Source: Muribaculaceae bacterium (GTDB taxonomy: Bacteria > Bacteroidota > Bacteroidia > Bacteroidales > Muribaculaceae). From it: 12,457 nucleotides of DNA. The position numbers and the translations under genes were made by a program. Below the pieces are notes generated by a model. It was not told the origin of the DNA. It made no database searches and was given only the letters and a program-made list of their open reading frames with translations. Shown in pieces: positions 1-6,216 of the stretch; position 1 is the first letter of the stretch; every line of letters starts with the position of its first letter. The stretch is from contig JAHHQT010000054.1 in NCBI GenBank assembly GCA_020026215.1, positions 1 to 12,457 of the forward strand, in the 5' to 3' direction.

Positions 1-750
1 GTTTTGACCTAAGAAGTGAGAAGTACCAGCTTGCAATGCTTTACCATCTTGCATCATAGCTTCGATAGTAAATGTATCCAAAGCACCTGCAAAACGTTCG
101 TTAGCAGTTTTCACACCTTTGATAACAGGAACAGCCATATATTTTTCAGCGAATGTAGCATATACATTCAACATCTTTTTAGCTTCCTCCAATGCTTCTT
201 CTTTAGTAGCGTGAGCTGTATGACCTTCTTGCCACAAGAATTCAGCAGTTCTCAAGAACATACGAGTTCTCATTTCCCATCTGAATACATTAGCCCATTG
301 GTTACAAAGGATAGGAAGATCACGATAAGATTGAATCCAGTTTTTATATGTATTCCAGATAATTGTTTCTGAAGTAGGACGAATAATCAATTCTTCTTCC
401 AAACGAGCAGCCGGATCAACAACGACACCGCTACCGTCTTCTGCGTTTTTCAATCTGTAGTGAGTGACAACTGCACATTCTTTAGCAAAACCTTCAACGT
501 GGTCAGCTTCTCTACTAAGGAAAGATTTCGGGATTAAAAGTGGAAAGTAAGCATTAACGTGACCTGTTTCTTTAAACATTTTGTCCAATTGTTGTTGCAT
601 TTTTTCCCAAATAGCATAGCCATAAGGTTTAATAACCATACAACCACGCACAGCTGATTGTTCAGCCAAGTCGGCTTTCACTACCAACTCATTATACCAT
701 TGCGAATAGTTTTCGCTACGTTTTGTAAAATTCTTAAGCTCTTTTGCCAT
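1..750 (-). CDS. proS: Prolyl-tRNA synthetase, N-terminal half (partial)
   Basis: Class II prolyl-tRNA synthetase, which charges tRNA-Pro with proline in the cytoplasm. The frame begins with ATG at 750 and runs open for 250 codons to the window edge, so the C-terminal half (end of the catalytic core, anticodon-binding domain) lies outside. The sequence fits the short archaeal/eukaryal-like type used by Bacteroidetes: the N-terminus opens MAKELKNFTKRSENYSQWYN, motif 1 lies at about residues 34-74 (VRGCMVIKPYGYAIWEKM...FPLLIP), RPTSET at 124-129, the motif 2 arginine and glutamate in FRWE at 156-159, the WQEGHTAHAT segment at 173-182, and an AGTSHFLGQN loop at 241-250 that typically lies near the proline site. 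The bacterial editing insertion is absent between motifs 2 and 3 as far as visible. The gene has its own promoter at 768-798 and is probably not cotranscribed with the OmpA-like gene upstream. Identification is firm. Confidence 0.97.
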   Translation of the reverse strand, partial: MAKELKNFTKRSENYSQWYNELVVKADLAEQSAVRGCMVIKPYGYAIWEKMQQQLDKMFKETGHVNAYFPLLIPKSFLSREADHVEGFAKECAVVTHYRLKNAEDGSGVVVDPAARLEEELIIRPTSETIIWNTYKNWIQSYRDLPILCNQWANVFRWEMRTRMFLRTAEFLWQEGHTAHATKEEALEEAKKMLNVYATFAEKYMAVPVIKGVKTANERFAGALDTFTIEAMMQDGKALQAGTSHFLGQN

Positions 751-767
751 TATTCTATAATTTTTTG

Positions 768-798
768 CAAAGTTAGAGTTTGTTATCTAATTAGCAAA
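768..798 (-). promoter_or_regulatory. Bacteroidetes-type promoter of proS
   Basis: On the minus strand a -33 TTTG (798..795) is followed after 19 bases by a -7 TAACTTTG (775..768), which matches the Bacteroidetes primary sigma consensus TTTG / TAnnTTTG at the expected spacing. The start codon lies 17 bases past the -7 box, which gives a leader of roughly 10-14 bases. A second TAACTTTG at 802..795 overlaps the -33 element. It could be a weaker alternative -7 box, but it lacks an upstream TTTG at proper distance. Confidence 0.72.
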
Positions 799-822
799 GT
801 TATACGTCAAATATATTTAAGA

Positions 823-1482
823 CTAATAATTTAAAGCCTTATGCTCCGATTTTTCAATCATCTTATTACCAGGAACAAGATAAATTTCAAGGCGACGGTT
901 GTTGGAACGATTATCCATTGAATTGTTTGGATAAAGCGGATCAGCAGCCCCCATACCATAAGGTATCACATATTCAGTATTTTTAGTCTGTTTCTGGAAC
1001 CAATCCAATACAACAAGAACTCTGTCATTCGACAAATTGTCGGTATATTTTTCAGTACCAGTATTGTCACTATGCATCACCAACATCATGCGATACATGT
1101 CGGGAACATTCAAAAAGTTCACAAATGGATGCAATAATTTTGAAGCTTTGGGTTTCAATGTTTTTGTATTTGGAGTAAACAATTCATCACTCTGAATAGT
1201 CACAATAATCACCTCTCCTCCTCTTGTCGTTTCAACATAATAACCCGCAGCAGCAAGTTTACGGGCTTGTACTCTCTGATATTCCTTAATATTTTTTCTT
1301 TGTGAACCTAAATCCGGAGTAACCAAATTGTCCTCTAATGACAAATCGTACAATTGTTCTGACGACAATACAGTTTCCTTCGCCGTATTTTTCTTATTAA
1401 ACGCATGTACTTGATTTGAAAAAGAGATTGCAGTTACTATCGCAATAAGAGATACGATAATTCTATTGATATAATTCTTCAT
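823..1482 (-). CDS. Exported OmpA-family protein
   Basis: A 219-residue protein likely secreted across the inner membrane: a basic N-terminus (MKNYINR), a hydrophobic stretch at about 8-22 and a plausible signal peptidase I site after VHA (residue 27). No lipobox cysteine is visible, so it is not an obvious lipoprotein. The C-terminal half, about 90-205, resembles an OmpA C-terminal peptidoglycan-binding domain: an FTPNTKTLKP start (F..ns..L.p), then NLSNDRVLVVLDWF (normally N..LS..RA..V..yL) and GMGAADPLYPNN...RSNNRRLEIYLVP, the usual G.G...P...N....R..NRRVEI block. The region between signal and OmpA domain (28-85) is charged and not recognised. It has no beta-barrel, so it is probably a periplasmic wall-associated protein. 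It is the last gene of the tsaB cluster, with 2 bases between it and the preceding gene. Its precise role is unknown. Confidence 0.85.
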   Translation of the reverse strand: MKNYINRIIVSLIAIVTAISFSNQVHAFNKKNTAKETVLSSEQLYDLSLEDNLVTPDLGSQRKNIKEYQRVQARKLAAAGYYVETTRGGEVIIVTIQSDELFTPNTKTLKPKASKLLHPFVNFLNVPDMYRMMLVMHSDNTGTEKYTDNLSNDRVLVVLDWFQKQTKNTEYVIPYGMGAADPLYPNNSMDNRSNNRRLEIYLVPGNKMIEKSEHKALNY

Positions 1483-1484
1483 AT

Positions 1485-1811
1485 TTACAAGCCACCATTA
1501 ATGGAATCTTCATATTCCAATTCCAACAAAACAATGTTAGCAACATCTTCCAGTTTAACCTTGTTTGCTTTATCTTTCTTTATTGCTTTCTTTACAAATT
1601 CAATAAGCTCTCCCTCTTCGAAAGAGTCTTCATCATCAGTGATACTAATATCAAAGAAACCTTTTGAATCATAGAAATCAAAAATCGTATCTATGATTAA
1701 AAGAATATCATTATCCGTATATTGCTCTGAAACTTCAGCAGGCAACTTTGACAAGATGTACTCTATAGCATCATCTTCATTATATTCCATTGAATTGTTA
1801 TCTTCAGCCAT
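1485..1811 (-). CDS. Small acidic conserved-type protein of unknown function
   Basis: A 108-residue cytoplasmic protein with no signal peptide or membrane segment. It is strongly acidic, with Asp/Glu runs at about 10-16 (YNEDDAIEYI) and 58-68 (TDDEDSFEEGE), and one basic patch at about 74-85 (KKAIKKDKANKVK). The sequence looks mostly helical (AIEYILSKLP, DNDILLIIDTIFDFYD, LEDVANIVLLELEYE). I do not recognise a family. It sits inside the tsaB cluster, 24 bases after rimM and 2 bases before the OmpA-like gene, on the same strand and with similar base composition, so it is very likely a real cotranscribed gene. The start at 1811 is the only sensible one: it gives MAEDNNSMEYNEDD, and a later Met at residue 8 is a less likely alternative. 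No function is proposed. Confidence 0.8.
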   Translation of the reverse strand: MAEDNNSMEYNEDDAIEYILSKLPAEVSEQYTDNDILLIIDTIFDFYDSKGFFDISITDDEDSFEEGELIEFVKKAIKKDKANKVKLEDVANIVLLELEYEDSINGGL

Positions 1812-1835
1812 AATATAAATTTTTATTCAGTATTA

Positions 1836-2357
1836 TTAATTCATTTGAGTACTGACCATACCTTCAGGCAAATTCATTGTCAAACGCTCATTTTCTTCAT
1901 CTATATCTGTAATAAAATCTTCTGTTATCGGGATATAGAACGTATCATCCTCTTTTTCAACAATAAACAATGCGTTCTCAGTAGTATCATCCACATCGAC
2001 AATTTCACCTATATAGTGGTTTTCAACATCATAAATTTCAAATCCCACGAAATAGTCACAATAGACTTGCTCTTCATCAGACACTTCCTTTTTTAAAGCG
2101 AAGATGTCTTTATTAACAAGAAATTTAAGGGACTTTTCGTCTTCAATTCCGACAAGTTTCAGCAGCAATGTAGAATCATTCTTAGGTCGCACGGACTCTA
2201 CAAAAAATGGCACATAGATACCATCTACAAGACAAATCAATGTTGACAAATCTTCAACACTGTCAACATCAATAAAAAAAGTAGCTGAAATCTCACCTTT
2301 TACCCCATGAGATTTATTGTACTGCCCTATCTTGACTAATTCGTCTTCAAGAATCAT
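1836..2357 (-). CDS. rimM: Ribosome maturation factor RimM
   Basis: A 173-residue RimM, the usual length. RimM binds ribosomal protein S19 and helps the 30S head domain and 16S rRNA mature. The N-terminal RimM domain (about 8-85) begins with the family signature KIGQYNKSHGVKGEI (normally vGkI...hGlkGev). The C-terminal PRC-barrel (about 95-170) contains YFVGFEIYDVENHYIGEIVDV and the FYIPITEDFITDID segment (normally lIP....fi..iD). The start ATG at 2357 directly abuts the stop codon of the DUF4290 gene (2358-2360) with no intervening base, so the two are almost certainly translationally coupled. In other Bacteroidales I recall murA between DUF4290 and rimM; here it is absent. Confidence 0.95.
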   Translation of the reverse strand: MILEDELVKIGQYNKSHGVKGEISATFFIDVDSVEDLSTLICLVDGIYVPFFVESVRPKNDSTLLLKLVGIEDEKSLKFLVNKDIFALKKEVSDEEQVYCDYFVGFEIYDVENHYIGEIVDVDDTTENALFIVEKEDDTFYIPITEDFITDIDEENERLTMNLPEGMVSTQMN

Positions 2358-2954
2358 CTATTTACGCTTTTTAGATTTCTTTGAGCCACTGTTTTGGGCT
2401 GTCAACTCTTTAAAGTCTCTCAATTTACAAGTTTCAGGATTCAAAACAATTCTACCTTTTGAGTAATGAGCCAAATCCTTAAAAATTTTTTCATCCTCAA
2501 CGCCATCTTTATTGACCGCCAACATCAATTTCTTCATGTGATGAGCAATCATCATAACCAATTGTTCTCGTTCTTCACCTTCTGGCATTTCAGAAGCTAT
2601 CTTAATCAAATTCTCCAAAGTCTTACCATAGTGACGGAGTTTGATAGGTCTCAATTCATAATTGACTCTTTCCGGTTTTGAATAAAGATTCTCAGGACGA
2701 ATCACTTCACATGGATAGTCAATGTCCAATTTGAAATCAGACATGATGGCCAACTGATTCCAAAGCATTTTATTGAAATCGTCAAGATCTCTTTGATTGG
2801 AAAACAAATTGCTCATAATGCCAATAATGGCATGTGCACAACGAGTGCGTTCCTCTCTGTCTGGAATTGTCATGCAATAATCAACCATTTGTTGAACATT
2901 ACGACCATATTCCGGCAAAACCAATTTTTCTCTTTGTGTATTGTATTCTAGCAT
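2358..2954 (-). CDS. DUF4290 domain protein
   Basis: A 198-residue cytoplasmic protein of the DUF4290 family, which is characteristic of Bacteroidetes and of unknown function. Recognition rests on the N-terminal block MLEYNTQREKLVLPEYGRNV and the following DREERTRCAHAIIGIM and LWNQLAIMSDFKLDIDYP segments. The body is helical and the C-terminus ends in a lysine-rich tail (SGSKKSKKRK), which would suit nucleic-acid or ribosome contact, although that is inference only. It starts 11 bases after the tsaB stop and abuts rimM, so it is cotranscribed with tRNA-modification and ribosome-maturation genes, which weakly suggests a translation-related job. The start at 2954 matches the conserved N-terminus of the family. 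Confidence 0.88.
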   Translation of the reverse strand: MLEYNTQREKLVLPEYGRNVQQMVDYCMTIPDREERTRCAHAIIGIMSNLFSNQRDLDDFNKMLWNQLAIMSDFKLDIDYPCEVIRPENLYSKPERVNYELRPIKLRHYGKTLENLIKIASEMPEGEEREQLVMMIAHHMKKLMLAVNKDGVEDEKIFKDLAHYSKGRIVLNPETCKLRDFKELTAQNSGSKKSKKRK

Positions 2955-2965
2955 AGTTCTCTTGT

Positions 2966-3664
2966 TTATAGTCCTAAAACAGACTTTTTAGGAGTTGTTG
3001 CTTGGAATTTCTTTAAGTATTTTGGAGTTGAATAAGCCAAATCCAAGAAGTCTTGTTCTCTAAATGCCTTCTCGGAAAGTGCAATCATATCAACAGCATT
3101 CAATTGTACTCCAAAAACAAATTCTGCATTCTCGTGTTTGATGACTTCAGCGACTTTGTCCGCGCCATTACCCATAAACAACATCTTGTGTTTGCTCAAC
3201 AATTCAGAGAATGAGTTTTCGTCGATAATCATAGGTTGATTAGGCATCACTTCATTTAAAGCCAAATCATAGACCCCGGTAAAGACCTCCATTCTGCGAG
3301 CATCAATCATTGGCACGAACAATTCATCAGGACCAACATTTTTGCTAAACATTGTTGTTACACTCAATATTTTCAAAGTATCAACACCAATTAAAGGAAC
3401 ATCCAAGCCAAAGCACAACCCTTTGGCTTCAGACAAACCGATTCTCAATCCCGTATAGGAACCTGGACCGACACTGACTGCTACAGCATCCAATTTCATT
3501 TCACATTGTTTGGCATAATCAAGAGCATCCTTAACAAATACACTCAATTTAGTAGCGTGATTATGTCCTTTATAGTCCGCATTTGTGAATTTATTTTCGC
3601 CGTCTTGTGACAAACAAACAGAACAAACGTCTGTAGCTGTCTCTATATTTAATATCGTTGCCAT
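2966..3664 (-). CDS. tsaB: tRNA t6A biosynthesis protein TsaB
   Basis: A 232-residue TsaB (YeaZ), the ASKHA-fold pseudo-enzyme that pairs with TsaD, with TsaE, to transfer threonylcarbamoyl to A37 of ANN-decoding tRNAs. Visible hallmarks are the N-terminal MATILNIETATDVCSV strand (usual iLaIdTst....va), HNHATKL at 35-41 where TsaB proteins carry R.HS..L, and the family core VSVGPGSYTGLRIGLSEAKGL at about 63-83. The C-terminal half is more divergent, as is normal. It is the first gene of the cluster that continues through DUF4290, rimM, the acidic protein and the OmpA-like gene. A -7 box candidate lies at 3686-3693. Confidence 0.95.
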   Translation of the reverse strand: MATILNIETATDVCSVCLSQDGENKFTNADYKGHNHATKLSVFVKDALDYAKQCEMKLDAVAVSVGPGSYTGLRIGLSEAKGLCFGLDVPLIGVDTLKILSVTTMFSKNVGPDELFVPMIDARRMEVFTGVYDLALNEVMPNQPMIIDENSFSELLSKHKMLFMGNGADKVAEVIKHENAEFVFGVQLNAVDMIALSEKAFREQDFLDLAYSTPKYLKKFQATTPKKSVLGL

Positions 3665-3685
3665 TTCTTACAATCAAATTTTATA

Positions 3686-3693
3686 CAAAAATA
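3686..3693 (-). promoter_or_regulatory. Candidate -7 promoter box of the tsaB cluster
   Basis: TATTTTTG on the minus strand (3693..3686) fits TAnnTTTG and lies 21 bases before the tsaB start codon. No good TTTG is found 19-21 bases further upstream. The surroundings are A/T-rich, so a chance match is quite possible. Confidence 0.4.
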
Positions 3694-3774
3694 CAAAATA
3701 ATCTGGTCTTATTAAATTAGACTCATATGTATTTAACTATTTTATTCTTACTTCATTAAATTCTTTACATAAAG

Positions 3775-3838
3775 TATGATAATACACGACAGGATTATCA
3801 TAGAGGGATCACAAATCATTTGAATTCTGCCTATGATA
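3775..3838. repeat. Two mutually exclusive inverted repeats
   Basis: TATGATAAT (3775-3783) is perfectly complementary to ATTATCATA (3794-3802), with a 10-base loop. The same right arm, read as TATCATAG (3796-3803), is also perfectly complementary to CTATGATA (3831-3838), with a 27-base loop. Only one of the two can form at a time in a transcript. The stems are A/U-rich and therefore weak. No U-tract marks either as a terminator. The pattern may be degenerate repeats or an RNA switch; the role is unknown. Confidence 0.45.
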
Positions 3839-3895
3839 TAAAACATTGGAATAGCCTTATACGCAAAGAATAGATGTGAAATGTTCAAAACAAAA

Positions 3896-3917
3896 AAGAT
3901 ACAGAGGAAACACCTCT
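3896..3917 (-). terminator. Weak intrinsic terminator candidate after the FAD oxidoreductase gene
   Basis: On the minus strand AGAGG (3917..3913), loop TGTTT and CCTCT (3907..3903) form a 5-bp hairpin, followed by GTATC and then six T. It starts about 15 bases after the stop codon of the oxidoreductase gene. The stem is short and the T-run is displaced by several bases, so termination would be inefficient or this may be chance. Confidence 0.35.
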
Positions 3918-3931
3918 CTTTTCCATCTCTT

Positions 3932-5494
3932 CTATTTTAATATTTCCGCCACAGCATCTGCACAATGCTCACCATCCATAGCCGCAGAAACAATACCTCC
4001 AGCATAGCCAGCCCCTTCTCCACAAGGATAGATACCTTTGAAATCAATATGAGTCATTGTCTGAATATCACGTGGAATACGAACTGGTGATGACGTTCTG
4101 GATTCAACACCTATCAATATCGCTTCGTTAGTAAGGAAACCTTTGGCAAACATACCAAATTTCTTAAATCCTTTTTGCAGACGTTCTCTAATAAATTTAG
4201 GCAACCATTGATCCAATCTTGAGACATGGATCCCTGGGGTATATGACGTACGTGGTAAATCTTTAGAAGGCTTACCATCAACAAAGTCTTTCATTCGCTG
4301 TGCACCTGCATTTAAAGTCTGACCGGCACTGTCATAGCATAACTTTTCCAAATACTCTTGGAAAGCCATCATTTTTAGAGCTCCATATTTATCATATTCA
4401 GAGCCAACATCTTCAGTTCTTACTTCAACTACCATTCCTGAATTTGCCCAATGAGAGCCACGATTGGATGGAGACATACCATTTACCACTAATTGGTTAG
4501 GGCCACTGGCAGCGGGTACAACGATACCCCCAGGGCACATACAGAATGAATACACACCACGACCATCAACTTGAGTAACAAAGTTATATTCTGCCGCAGG
4601 CAAGTATTTTCCTCTACCCTCTTTAGTGTGATATTGAATTTGGTCAATCAAATGCTGTGGATGTTCCAAACGGACCCCAACCGCAATACCTTTTGGTTCA
4701 AGTTTAATATTTCGGCTATCCAACATTCTATAGGTATCTCTTGCAGAATGACCTATCGCCAAAATCACAAGACCTTCAAATGTTTGTCCGTCTTCACATT
4801 CTACACCGACTACCGTATTTTCATTAATTATCAAATTAGTAACCAATGTGGAGAAATGGACTTCACCTCCACTCTTGATAATCTGTTCACGCATTCCCTT
4901 AATCACCTTTGGCAATTTATCGGAACCGATATGAGGATGTGCTTCAATCAATATATTGTCAGATGCTCCAAACTGATTGAATATTTGTAATATTCGTTCA
5001 ACAGAGCCTCTTTTTTTACTTCTTGTATATAATTTTCCATCAGAGTATGCACCAGCGCCACCTTCTCCGAAACTATAGTTCGAATTGACATTTACCACTT
5101 TCTCTCGCGATATTTTAGCCAAATCGACACGACGTTCATCCACATTCTTGCCTCGTTCCAAAACGATAGGACGCAAACCGTGTTCAATAAGGCGTAATGC
5201 AGCAAACAATCCTGCAGGACCTGCACCAACCACTATCACACTTTTAGAGGAAGAAACATCTCCATAGACGTAAGGAGTATATCGAGCTGTAGTATCAGGC
5301 ATTGCATCAATGTAACATCTAACCGTTAGATTAATCACTACATTGCGTTGACGAGCATCGACAGAACGTTTAAGAATTTGAGAGAATTTGATTCTATCAC
5401 GATTAATTTTTGAGTTTTCAGCAATCAATTTCAAATATTCAGACTCGTCACTAGCAGTTTTGGGAGATACACGAAGTTGGAAATCTTCTACCAT
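3932..5494 (-). CDS. FAD-dependent oxidoreductase, COG2509 type
   Basis: A 520-residue uncharacterised FAD-dependent dehydrogenase. The dinucleotide-binding motif VIVVGAGPAGLFAALR lies at about 86-101, with the beta2 acidic end VLERG near 116-120. It is preceded by an N-terminal domain of about 80 residues typical of this family (MVEDFQLRVS...IDAMPDTT). Further family blocks are YSFGEGGAGAYSDGKLYTR (about 140-158), LAIGHSARDTYRMLD (second FAD contact), CMCPGG(I)VVPAAS, ESRTSSPVRIPRD and the C-terminal YPCGEGAGYAGGIVSAAMDG, where the flavin is gripped again. No membrane segment is seen, so it is cytoplasmic. The substrate is unknown; proteins like this are sometimes labelled NAD-utilizing dehydrogenases. 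The gene appears monocistronic, divergent from the HAD phosphatase gene, with a -7 candidate at 5521-5528. Confidence 0.88.
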   Translation of the reverse strand: MVEDFQLRVSPKTASDESEYLKLIAENSKINRDRIKFSQILKRSVDARQRNVVINLTVRCYIDAMPDTTARYTPYVYGDVSSSKSVIVVGAGPAGLFAALRLIEHGLRPIVLERGKNVDERRVDLAKISREKVVNVNSNYSFGEGGAGAYSDGKLYTRSKKRGSVERILQIFNQFGASDNILIEAHPHIGSDKLPKVIKGMREQIIKSGGEVHFSTLVTNLIINENTVVGVECEDGQTFEGLVILAIGHSARDTYRMLDSRNIKLEPKGIAVGVRLEHPQHLIDQIQYHTKEGRGKYLPAAEYNFVTQVDGRGVYSFCMCPGGIVVPAASGPNQLVVNGMSPSNRGSHWANSGMVVEVRTEDVGSEYDKYGALKMMAFQEYLEKLCYDSAGQTLNAGAQRMKDFVDGKPSKDLPRTSYTPGIHVSRLDQWLPKFIRERLQKGFKKFGMFAKGFLTNEAILIGVESRTSSPVRIPRDIQTMTHIDFKGIYPCGEGAGYAGGIVSAAMDGEHCADAVAEILK

Positions 5495-5520
5495 AATTTT
5501 TCTAATTATTTTCTAAAGTA

Positions 5521-5528
5521 CAAAATTA
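5521..5528 (-). promoter_or_regulatory. Candidate -7 box of the FAD oxidoreductase gene
   Basis: TAATTTTG on the minus strand (5528..5521) fits TAnnTTTG, 26 bases before the start codon at 5494. No clear -33 TTTG is present upstream. It lies only 24 bases from the opposite-facing -7 box of the HAD gene, so the two promoters would share footprint. Confidence 0.45.
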
Positions 5529-5552
5529 TTCGTTTTTTGACTAATATATGCC

Positions 5553-5560
5553 TACATTTG
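5553..5560 (+). promoter_or_regulatory. Candidate -7 box of the HAD phosphatase gene
   Basis: TACATTTG fits TAnnTTTG and ends exactly 17 bases before the ATG at 5578, the same distance as in the proS and aromatic-operon promoters of this window. It covers codons 2-5 of the longer reading frame that begins at 5548, which argues that this upstream ATG is not transcribed and that translation begins at 5578. The -33 element is poor. Confidence 0.5.
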
Positions 5561-5577
5561 CAGAAAAATTTACAAAT

Positions 5578-6216
5578 ATGGATAAAGGCGTACTTTTTGA
5601 CTTGGACGGAGTGGTTATAGATAGTGAAACAATCTATACCGAATTTTGGATCAAGATGGAAAAAATCTTCCCTACAGGAATAGATAATTTTGCTATTAAA
5701 ATCAAAGGATCAACCTTACAAGCCATTTTAGGAACGTACTATCCCGATTCTAAAATTCAGGAAGAAATCTGCAAATATCTAAAAGTCTTTGAAAAGACAA
5801 TGGTATATACCCCATTTGCAGAAGCAATGCGATTCATCGATGAATTAAACGAAGCCAAAATTAAATGTGCTATCGTCACAAGTAGTTCCATGAAAAAAAT
5901 GGAAAATCTATTTGCACAAAATCCAACCTTCAAAGCACATTTCGACGCATTTATCACGGGTGATATGGTACATCATTCCAAACCTCATCCAGAACCCTAT
6001 TTATTGGGAGCAGAAGCCTTGAATATAGACATCAATAATTGCTATGTCTTTGAAGACTCCCTACAAGGCATACAATCTGGAAAGAATGCAGGAGCTATTG
6101 TTATCGGTCTTGCAACCACGCTACCCTATAATACCATAGAAAAAGAAGCCCATAAAACCATTAAAGATTTTAAGGACTTCCATATTCAAAATATGCTTGA
6201 TGTGAAAATCAATTAG
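5578..6216 (+). CDS. HAD-superfamily phosphatase, beta-phosphoglucomutase-like
   Basis: A 212-residue cytoplasmic hydrolase of the HAD superfamily with the small alpha-helical cap (subfamily IA) seen in beta-phosphoglucomutases and sugar phosphatases. Motif I is FDLDGVVIDSE with nucleophile D8 and acid/base D10, motif II is VTSSS (Ser/Thr of the phosphate loop), motif III is the Lys in SKPHPEPY, and motif IV is VFEDSLQGIQSG, whose acidic pair binds magnesium. All catalytic residues are present. The exact substrate cannot be read from sequence. Start: the frame is open from an ATG at 5548, but that ATG lies within or before the promoter -7 box at 5553-5560, and MDKGVLFDLDGVV at 5578 places motif I at the usual distance from the N-terminus. 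The gene converges on nadC, and their stop codons overlap. Confidence 0.88.
   Translation: MDKGVLFDLDGVVIDSETIYTEFWIKMEKIFPTGIDNFAIKIKGSTLQAILGTYYPDSKIQEEICKYLKVFEKTMVYTPFAEAMRFIDELNEAKIKCAIVTSSSMKKMENLFAQNPTFKAHFDAFITGDMVHHSKPHPEPYLLGAEALNIDINNCYVFEDSLQGIQSGKNAGAIVIGLATTLPYNTIEKEAHKTIKDFKDFHIQNMLDVKIN

Larger units (their letters stand above)
3665..3931. other. Gene-poor spacer between the FAD oxidoreductase gene and tsaB
   Basis: This 267-base spacer between two minus-strand genes contains a weak terminator candidate (3896-3917), two overlapping inverted repeats (3775-3838), a doubtful 32-codon hydrophobic frame on the minus strand (3748-3846) and the tsaB -7 candidate. I see no tRNA, riboswitch or gene remnant in it. 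Confidence 0.6.

Noticed and set aside
16..372. Open frame of 118 codons on the plus strand
   Set aside because: It lies antisense inside proS, whose translation matches class II prolyl-tRNA synthetases throughout; the plus-strand product is low-complexity Ser/Phe-rich and resembles no family.
3881..3940. 19-codon plus-strand frame starting MFKTKKIQRK
   Set aside because: It overlaps the 3' end of the oxidoreductase gene and its terminator candidate, has no promoter, and is within chance expectation for A/T-rich DNA.
4571..4990. Open frame of 139 codons on the plus strand
   Set aside because: It is antisense to the FAD oxidoreductase gene, with no promoter and an unfamiliar His/Phe/Asn-rich product.
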